A stretch of DNA of 64,000 nucleotides from Oasisia sp. SBJ-2009 (lineage: Eukaryota > Annelida > Polychaeta > Sabellida > Siboglinidae). Every line of letters begins with the position of its first letter. The stretch's first letter is position 1. Made by a program: the position numbers and the translations under genes. Below are positions 51,899-61,180 of the stretch, piece after piece. The notes under the pieces are model-generated. The model saw only the letters and a program-made list of their open reading frames with translations, had not been told where the DNA came from and did not search any database. The stretch lies in the NCBI GenBank assembly GCA_964017155.1, contig OZ024856.1, forward strand, positions 8,011,811-8,075,810. The letters run 5' to 3'.

Positions 51899-53961
51899 GT
51901 GATTTTCGAAATTTCGATAAACACCCCAAAGTGCGCTTGCGCCAATATAAGGGTATTTTCTCTTCTGAAAAATACAACGTACAAATACAGTTCGTTAGTT
52001 TTATGGATCGTCATCGGTTCCCGAACTAGAAATCGACTACAACTTGTCGAGCTTCCAAAATGGTGCCTATATTTCGGAAATTACGCTAATCACCCTCAAA
52101 GTGCGCTTACGCCAAAGCAAAGTTATTTTCACATCTGAAACCTACAATGTACCACTAATCTTCGTGACATGTGTGGATTCGCATGATTCCCAGAACGAAG
52201 AGTCAAGTACAAGTGGGCGTGCTTCGATACTCGTACCTATTTTTTCGGAAATTACTGTAAACTCGCTTAAATGCGTTCGCGCCAAAATAACGGTATTGTC
52301 TCATCGGAAAACTACAACGTAGTACCACTATAATTATATACTTTTTTTTGGATTTGCATAGGCCAGACAACAAGGAATAAAGTACAAGTGGTTGAATTTC
52401 GATACTAATAGATAGTGGCTTTGGAAATTGCGAGAAACACCCCAAAATGCGCTTACGCCAATATAAGGGTATTTTCTCTTCTGAAAAATACAACGTACAA
52501 ATACAGTTCGTTAGTTTTATGGATCGTCATCGGTTCCCGGACTAGAAATCAACTACAACTTGTCGAGCTTCCAAAATGGTGCCTATATTTCGGAAATTAC
52601 GCTAATCACCCTCAAAGTGCGCTTACGCCAATGCAAAGTAATTTTCACATCTGAAACCTACAATGTTCCACTACTATTCGTGACATTTGTGGATTCGCAT
52701 GGTTCCCAGGGCGAAGAGTCAAGTACAAGTGGTCCTGCTTCGATACGCGTACCTATTTTTTCGGAAATTACGTTAAACTCCCTTAAATGCGTTCGCGCCA
52801 AATTAACGGTATTATCTCATCGGAAAACGACATCGTAGTACGACTATATTAAGATACTTTTTTTGGATTTGTATAGTCCAGACAACGAGGAATAAAGTGC
52901 ACGGGGTTGAATTTCGATACTAATAGATAGTGATTTTCGAAATTTCGATAAACACCCCAAAGTGCGCTTGCGCCAATATAAGGGTATTTTCTCTTCTGAA
53001 AAATACAACGTACAAATACAGTTCGTTAGTTTTATGGATCGTCATCGGTTCCCGAACTAGAAATCGACTACAACTTGTCGAGCTTCCAAAATGGTGCCTA
53101 TATTTCGGAAATTACGCTAATCACCCTCAAAGTGCGCTTACGCCAAAGCAAAGTTATTTTCACATCTGAAACCTACAATGTACCACTAATCTTCGTGACA
53201 TGTGTGGATTCGCATGATTCCCAGAACGAAGAGTCAAGTACAAGTTGGCGTGCTTCGATACTCGTACCTATTTTTTCGGAAATTACTGTAAACTCGCTTA
53301 AATGCGTTCGCGCCAAAATAACGGTATTGTCTCATCGGAAAACTACAACGTAGTACCACTATAATTATATACTTTTTTTTGGATTTGCATAGGTCAGACA
53401 ACAAGGTATAAAGTACAAGTGGTTGAATTTCGATACTAAAAGATAGTGGCTTTGGAAAGTGCGAGAAACACCCCAAAATGCGCTTACGCCAATATAAGGG
53501 TATTTTCTCTTCTGAAAAATACAACGTACAAATACAGTTCGTTAGTTTTATGGATCGTCATCGGTTCCCGGACTAGAAATCAACTACAACTTGTCGAGCT
53601 TCCAAAATGGTGCCTATATTTCGGAAATTACGCTAATCACCCTCAAAGTGCGCTTACGCCAATGCAAAGTAATTTTCACATCTGAAACCTACAATGTACC
53701 ACTACTCTTCGTGACATTTGTGGATTCGCATGATTCCCAGAACGAAGAGTCAAGTACAAGTGGGCGTGCTTCGATACTCGTACCTATTTTTTCGGAAATT
53801 ACTGTAAACTCGCTTAAATGCGTTCGCGCCAAAATAACGGTATTGTCTCATCGGAAAACTACAACGTAGTACCACTATAATTAGATACTTTTTTTTGGAT
53901 TTGCACAGGCCAGACAACGAGGAATAAAGTACAAGTGGTTGAATTTCGATACTAATAGATA

Positions 53962-54476
53962 GTGGCTTTGGAAATTGCGAGAAACACCCCAAAATGCGCT
54001 TACGCCAATATAAGGGTATTTTCTCTTCTGAAAAATACAACGTACAAATACAGTTCGTTAGTTTTATGGATCGTCATCGGTTCCCGGACTAGAAATCAAC
54101 TACAACTTGTCGAGCTTCCAAAATGGTGCCTATATTTCGGAAATTACGCTAATCACCCTCAAAGTGCGCTTACGCCAATGCAAAGTAATTTTCACATCTG
54201 AAACCTACAATGTTCCACTACTATTCGTGACATGTGTGGATTCGCATGATTCCCAGAACGAAGAGTCAAGTACAAGTGGGCGTGCTTCGATACTCGTACC
54301 TATTTTTTCCGAAATTATTGTAAACTCGCTTAAATGCGTTCGCGCCAAAACAACGGTATTGTCTCATCGGAAAACTACATCGTAGTACGACTATATTAAG
54401 ATACTTTTTTTGGATTTGTATAGTCCAGACAACGAGGAATAAAGTGCACGGGGTTGAATTTCGATACAAATAGATA
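53962..54476 (+). repeat. Type II monomer with a short type I conversion tract
   Basis: The monomer is type II up to ctattcgtg (a at 54,223). It is type I from catgtgtgg (g at 54,234) through attgtctc (g at 54,361), and type II again from ctacatcgtag (t at 54,380). The type I tract is therefore 128-156 bases long, less than one subunit. It also has a private gaaattattg. A double switch this short fits gene conversion better than a simple crossover. Confidence 0.85.
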
Positions 54477-57400
54477 GTGATTTTCGAAATTTCGATAAAC
54501 ACCCCTAAGTGCGCTTGCGCCAATATAAGTGTATTTTCTCTTCTGAAAAATACAACGTACAAATACAGTTCGTTAGTTTTATGGATCGTCATCGGTTCCC
54601 GAACTAGAAATCGACTACAACTTGTCGAGCTTCCAAAATGGTGCCTATATTTCGGAAATTACGCTAATCACCCTCAAAGTGCGCTTACGCCAATGCAAAG
54701 TTATTTTCACATCTGAAACCTACAATGTACCACTACTCTTCGTGACATGTGTGGATTCGCATGATTCCCAGAACGAAGAGTCAAGTACAAGTGGGCGTGC
54801 TTCGATACTCGTACCTATTTTTTCCGAAATTACTGTAAACTCGTTTAAATGCGTTCGCGCCAAAACAACGGTATTGTCTCATCGGAAAACTACAACGTAG
54901 TACCACTATAATTAGATACTTTTTTTTGGATTTGCACAGGCCAGACAACGAGGAATAAAGTACAAGTGGTTGAATTTCGATACTAATAGATAGTGGCTTT
55001 GGAAATTGCGAGAAACACCCCAAAATGCGCTTACGCCAATATAAGGGTATTTTCTCTTCTGAAAAATACAACGTACAAATACAGTTCGTTAGTTTTATGG
55101 ATCGTCATCGGTTCCCGAACTAGAAATCGACTACAACTTGTCGAGCTTCCAAAATGGTGCCTATATTTCGGAAATTACGCTAATCACCCTCAAAGTGCAC
55201 TTACGCCAAAGCAAAGTTATTTTCACATCTGAAACCTACAATGTACCACTAATCTTCGTGACATGTGTGGATTCGCATGATTCCCAGAACGAAGAGTCAA
55301 GTACAAGTGGGCGTGCTTCGATACTCGTACCTATTTTTTCGGAAATTACTGTAAACTCGCTTAAATGCGTTCGCGCCAAAATAACGGTATTGTCTCATCG
55401 GAAAACTACAACGTAGTACCACTATAATTATATACTTTTTTTTGGATTTGCATAGGTCAGACAACAAGGAATAAAGTACAAGTGGTTGAATTTCGATATT
55501 AAAGATAGTGGCTTTGGAAATTGCGAGAAACACCCCAAAATGCGCTTATGCCAATATAAGGGTATTTTCTCTTCTGAAAAATACAACGTACAAATACAGT
55601 TCGTTAGTTTTATGGATCGTCATCGGTTCCCGGACTAGAAATCAACTACAACTTGTCGAGCTTCCAAAATGGTGCCTATATTTCGGAAATTACGCTAATC
55701 ACCCTCAAAGTGCGCTTACGCCAAAGCAAAGTTATTTTCACATCTGAAACCTACAATGTACCACTAATCTTCGTGACATGTGTGGATTCGCATGATTCCC
55801 AGAACGAAGAGTCAAGTACAAGTGGGCGTGCTTCGATACTCGTACCTATTTTTTCGGAAATTACTGTAAACTCGCTTAAATGCGTTCGCGCCAAAATAAC
55901 GGTATTGTCTCATCGGAAAACTACAACGTAGTACCACTATAATTATATACTTTTTTTTGGATTTGCATAGGTCAGACAACAAGGAATAAAGTACAAGTGG
56001 TTGAATTTCGATACTAAAAGATAGTGGCTTTGGAAATTGCGAGAAACACCCCAAAATGCGCTTACGCCAATATAAGGGTATTTTCTCTTCTGAAAAATAC
56101 AACGTACAAATACAGTTCGTTAGTTTTATGGATCGTCATCGGTTCCCGGACTAGAAATCAACTACAACTTGTCGAGCTTCCAAAATGGTGCCTATATTTC
56201 GGAAATTACGCTAATCACCCTCAAAGTGCACTTACGCCAATGCAAAGTAATTTTCACATCTGAAACCTACAATGTACCACTACTCTTCGTGACATTTGTG
56301 GATTCGCATGATTCCCAGAACGAAGAGTCAAGTACAAGTGGGCGTGCTTCGATACTCGTACCTATTTTTTCGGAAATTACTGTAAACTCGCTTAAATGCG
56401 TTGGCGCCAAAACAACGGTATTGTCTCATCGGAAAACTACAACGTAGTACCACTATAATTAGATACTTTTTTTTTGGATTTGCACAGGCCAGACAACGAG
56501 GAATAAAGTACAAGTGGTTGAATTTCGATACTAATAGATAGTGGCTTTGGAAATTGCGAGAAACACCCCAAAATGCGCTTACGCCAATATAAGGGTATTT
56601 TCTCTTCTGAAAAATACAACTTACCAATACAGTTCGTTAGTTTTATGGATCGTCATCGGTTCCCGGACTAGAAATCAATTACAGCTTGTCGAGCTTCCAA
56701 AATGGTGCCTATATTTCGGAAATTACGCTAATCACCCTCAAAGTTCGCTTACGCCAATGCAAAGTTATTTTCACATCTGAAACCTACAATGTTCCACTAC
56801 TATTCGTGACCTTTGTGGATTCGCATGGTTCCCAGGGCGAAGAGTCATGTACAAGTGGTCGTGCTTCGATACGCGTACCTATTTTTTTCGGAAATTACGT
56901 TAAACTCCCTTAAATGCGTTCGCGCCAAATTAACGGTATTATCTCATCGGAAAACTACATCGTAGTACGACTATATTAAGATACTTTTTTTGGATTTGTA
57001 TAGTCCAGGCAACGAGGAATAAAGTGCACGGGGTTGAATTTCGATACTAATAGATAGTGATTTTCGAAATTTCGTTAAACACCCCAAAGTGCGCTTGCGC
57101 CAATATAAGGGTATTTTCTCTTCTGAAAAATACAACGTACAAATACAGTTCGTTAGTTTTATGGATCGTCATCGGTTCCCGAACTAGAAATCGACTACAA
57201 CTTGTCGAGCTTCCAAAATGGTGCCTATATTTCGGAAATTACGCTAATCACCCTCAAAGTGCGCTTACGCCAATGCAAAGTAATTTTCACATCTGACACC
57301 TACAATGTACCACTACTATTCGTGACATTTGTGGATTCGCATGGTTCCCAGGGCGAAGAGTCAAGTACAAGTGGTCCTGCTTCGATACGCGTACCTATTT

Positions 57401-57571
57401 TTTTGGAAATTACGTTAAACTCCCTTAAATGCGTTCGCGCCAAATTAACGGTATTATCTCATCGGAAAACTACATCGTAGTACGACTATATTAAGATACT
57501 TTTTTTGGATTTGTATAGTCCAGACAACGAGGAATAAAGTGCACGGGGTTGAATTTCGATACTAATAGATA

Positions 57572-60500
57572 GTGATTTTCGAAATTTCGATAAACACCCC
57601 AAAGTGCGCTTGCGCCAATATAAGGGTATTTTCTCTTCTGAAAAATACAACGTACAAATACAGTTCGTTAGTTTTATGGATCGTCATCGGTTCCCGAACT
57701 AGAAATCGACTACAACTTGTCGAGCTTCCAAAATGGTGCCTATATTTCGGAAATTACGCTAATCACCCTCAAAGTGCACTTACGCCAAAGCAAAGTTATT
57801 TTCACATCTGAAACCTACAATGTACCACTAATCTTCGTGACATGTGTGGATTCGCATGATTCCCAGAACGAAGAGTCAAGTACAAGTGGGCGTGCTTCGA
57901 TACTCGTACCTATTTTTTCGGAAATTACTGTAAACTCGCTTAAATGCGTTCGCGCCAAAATAACGGTATTGTCTCATCGGAAAACTACAACGTAGTACCA
58001 CTATAATTATATACTTTTTTTTGGATTTGCATAGGTCAGACAACAAGGAATAAAGTACAAGTGGTTGAATTTCGATATTAAAGATAGTGGCTTTGGAAAT
58101 TGCGAGAAACACCCCAAAATGCGCTTATGCCAATATAAGGGTATTTTCTCTTCTGAAAAATACAACGTACAAATACAGTTCGTTAGTTTTATGGATCGTC
58201 ATCGGTTCCCGGACTAGAAATCAACTACAACTTGTCGAGCTTCCAAAATGGTGCCTATATTTCGGAAATTACGCTAATCACCCTCAAAGTGCGCTTACGC
58301 CAAAGCAAAGTTATTTTCACATCTGAAACCTACAATGTACCACTAATCTTCGTGACATGTGTGGATTCGCATGATTCCCAGAACGAAGAGTCAAGTACAA
58401 GTGGGCGTGCTTCGATACTCGTACCTATTTTTTCGGAAATTACTGTAAACTCGCTTAAATGCGTTCGCGCCAAAATAACGGTATTGTCTCATCGGAAAAC
58501 TACAACGTAGTACCACTATAATTATATACTTTTTTTTGGATTTGCATAGGCCAGACAACGAGGAATAAAGTACAAGTGGTTGAATTTCGATACTAATAGA
58601 TAGTGGCTTTGGAAATTGCGAGAAACACCCCAAAATGCGCTTACGCCAATATAAGGGTATTTTCTCTTCTGAAAAATACAACTTACCAATACAGTTCGTT
58701 AGTTTTATGGATCGTCATCGGTTCCCGGACTAGAAATCAATTACAGCTTGTCGAGCTTCCAAAATGGTGCCTATATTTCGGAAATTACGCTAATCACCCT
58801 CAAAGTTCGCTTACGCCAATGCAAAGTTATTTTCACATCTGAAACCTACAATGTTCCACTACTATTCGTGACCTTTGTGGATTCGCGTGGTTCCCAGGGC
58901 GAAGAGTCATGTACAAGTGGTCGTGCTTCGATACGCGTACCTATTTTTTTCGGAAATTACGTTAAACTCCCTTAAATGCGTTCGCGCCAAATTAACGGTA
59001 TTATCTCATCGGAAAACTACATCGTAGTACGACTATATTAAGATACTTTTTTTGGATTTGTATAGTCCAGGCAACGAGGAATAAAGTGCACGGGGTTGAA
59101 TTTCGATACTAATAGATAGTGATTTTCGAAATTTCGTTAAACACCCCAAAGTGCGCTTGCGCCAATATAAGGGTATTTTCTCTTCTGAAAAATACAACGT
59201 ACAAATACAGTTCGTTAGTTTTATGGATCGTCATCGGTTCCCGAACTAGAAATCGACTACAACTTGTCGAGCTTCCAAAATGGTGCCTATATTTCGGAAA
59301 TTACGCTAATCACCCTCAAAGTGCGCTTACGCCAATGCAAAGTTATTTTCACATCTGAAACCTACAATGTACCACTACTCTTCGTGACATGTGTGGATTC
59401 GCATGATTCCCAGAACGAAGAGTCAAGTACAAGTGGGCGTGCTTCGATACTCGTACCTATTTTTTCCGAAATTACTGTAAACTCGCTTAAATGCGTTCGC
59501 GCCAAAACAACGGTATTGTCTCATCGGAAAACTACAACGTAGTACCACTATAATTAGATACTTTTTTTTGGATTTGCACAGGCCAGACAACGAGGAATAA
59601 AGTACAAGTGGTTGAATTTCGATACTAATAGATAGTGGCTTTGGAAATTGCGAGAAACACCCCAAAATGCGCTTACGCCAATATAAGGGTATTTTCTCTT
59701 CTGAAAAATACAACTTACCAATACAGTTCGTTAGTTTTATGGATCGTCATCGGTTCCCGGACTAGAAATCAATTACAACTTGTCGAGCTTCCAAAATGGT
59801 GCCTATATTTCGGAAATTACGCTAATCACCCTCAAAGTGCGCTTACGCCAATGCAAAGTAATTTTCCCATCTGACACCTACAATGTACCACTACTATTCG
59901 TGACATTTGTGGATTCGCATGGTTCCCAGGGCGAAGAGTCAAGTACAAGTGGTCCTGCTTCGATACGCGTACCTATTTTTTTGGAAATTACGTTAAACTC
60001 CCTTAAATGCGTTCGCGCCAAAATAACGGTATTGTCTCATCGGAAAACTACAACGTAGTACCACTATAATTATATACTTTTTTTTGGATTTGCATAGGTC
60101 AGACAACAAGGAATAAAGTACAAGTGGTTGAATTTCGATACTAAAAGATAGTGGCTTTGGAAATTGCGAGAAACACCCCAAAATGCGCTTACGCCAATAT
60201 AAGGGTATTTTCTCTTCTGAAAAATACAACGTACAAATACAGTTCGTTAGTTTTATGGATCGTCATCGGTTCCCGGACTAGAAATCAACTACAACTTGTC
60301 GAGCTTCCAAAATGGTGCCTATATTTCGGAAATTACGCTAATCACCCTCAAAGTGCACTTACGCCAATGCAAAGTAATTTTCACATCTGAAACCTACAAT
60401 GTACCACTACTCTTCGTGACATTTGTGGATTCGCATGATTCCCAGAACGAAGAGTCAAGTACAAGTGGGCGTGCTTCGATACTCGTACCTATTTTTTCGG

Positions 60501-61180
60501 AAATTACTGTAAACTCGCTTAAATGCGTTCGCGCCAAAACAACGGTATTGTCTCATCGGAAAACTACAACGTAGTACCACTATAATTAGATACTTTTTTT
60601 TGGATTTGCACAGGCCAGACAACGAGGAATAAAGTACAAGTGGTTGAATTTCGATACTAATAGATAGTGGCTTTGGAAATTGCGAGAAACACCCCAAAAT
60701 GCGCTTACGCCAATATAAGGGTATTTTCTCTTCTGAAAAATACAACTTACCAATACAGTTCGTTAGTTTTATGGATCGTCATCGGTTCCCGGACTAGAAA
60801 TCAATTACAGCTTGTCGAGCTTCCAAAATGGTGCCTATATTTCGGAAATTACGCTAATCACCCTCAAAGTTCGCTTACGCCAATGCAAAGTTATTTTCAC
60901 ATCTGAAACCTACAATGTTCCACTACTATTCGTGACCTTTGTGGATTCGCGTGGTTCCCAGGGCGAAGAGTCATGTACAAGTGGTCGTGCTTCGATACCG
61001 TACCTATTTTTTCGGAAATTACGTTAAACTCCCTTAAATGCGTTCGCGCCAAATTAACGGTATTATCTCATCGGAAAACTACATCGTAGTACGACTATAT
61101 TAAGATACTTTTTTTGGATTTGTATAGTCCAGGCAACGAGGAATAAAGTGCACGGGGTTGAATTTCGATACTAATAGATA
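57572..61180 (+). repeat. 7-monomer HOR (3,609 bp), copy 1
   Basis: Monomer starts are 57572, 58087, 58603, 59119, 59635, 60151 and 60667, with spacings 515, 516, 516, 516, 516, 516, 514. Each start from 57572 to 60151 recurs at +3,609. Unit marks are agtgcacttacg (near 57,776), gatattaaagatag (near 58,074), gcttatgcc, atttcgttaaac and ttttcccatctgac (monomer 59635). The last monomer lost one base near 60,998, giving the only 514-base spacing. Confidence 0.92.
59635..60150 (+). repeat. Chimeric monomer, type II to type I switch within subunit C
   Basis: Type II marks run to aaactccctt (c at 60,001). Type I marks begin at gccaaaataacgg (a at 60,023) and continue with attgtctc and tacaacgtag. 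The breakpoint is within 60,002-60,022, in the tgcgttcgcgcc block that both types share. The same chimera recurs at +3,609 (63,611-63,631), so the exchange came before the 7-mer duplication. Confidence 0.85.

Larger units (their letters stand above)
51383..57571 (+). repeat. Mosaic zone of 12 monomers without a single HOR period
   Basis: Monomer starts are 51383, 51899, 52415, 52930, 53446, 53962, 54477, 54993, 55508, 56024, 56541 and 57057. No constant offset aligns the whole stretch with itself. Parts match other blocks: 52415-53961 carries agttggcgtg and aaggtataaag, the marks of the 6-monomer unit; 54993-56023 matches sequence 2,579 bases downstream; 56024-56780 matches sequence about 4,127 bases downstream. 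It contains two clear chimeric monomers (51383 and 53962). The spacing is still 515-517, so nothing is inserted. Confidence 0.85.
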
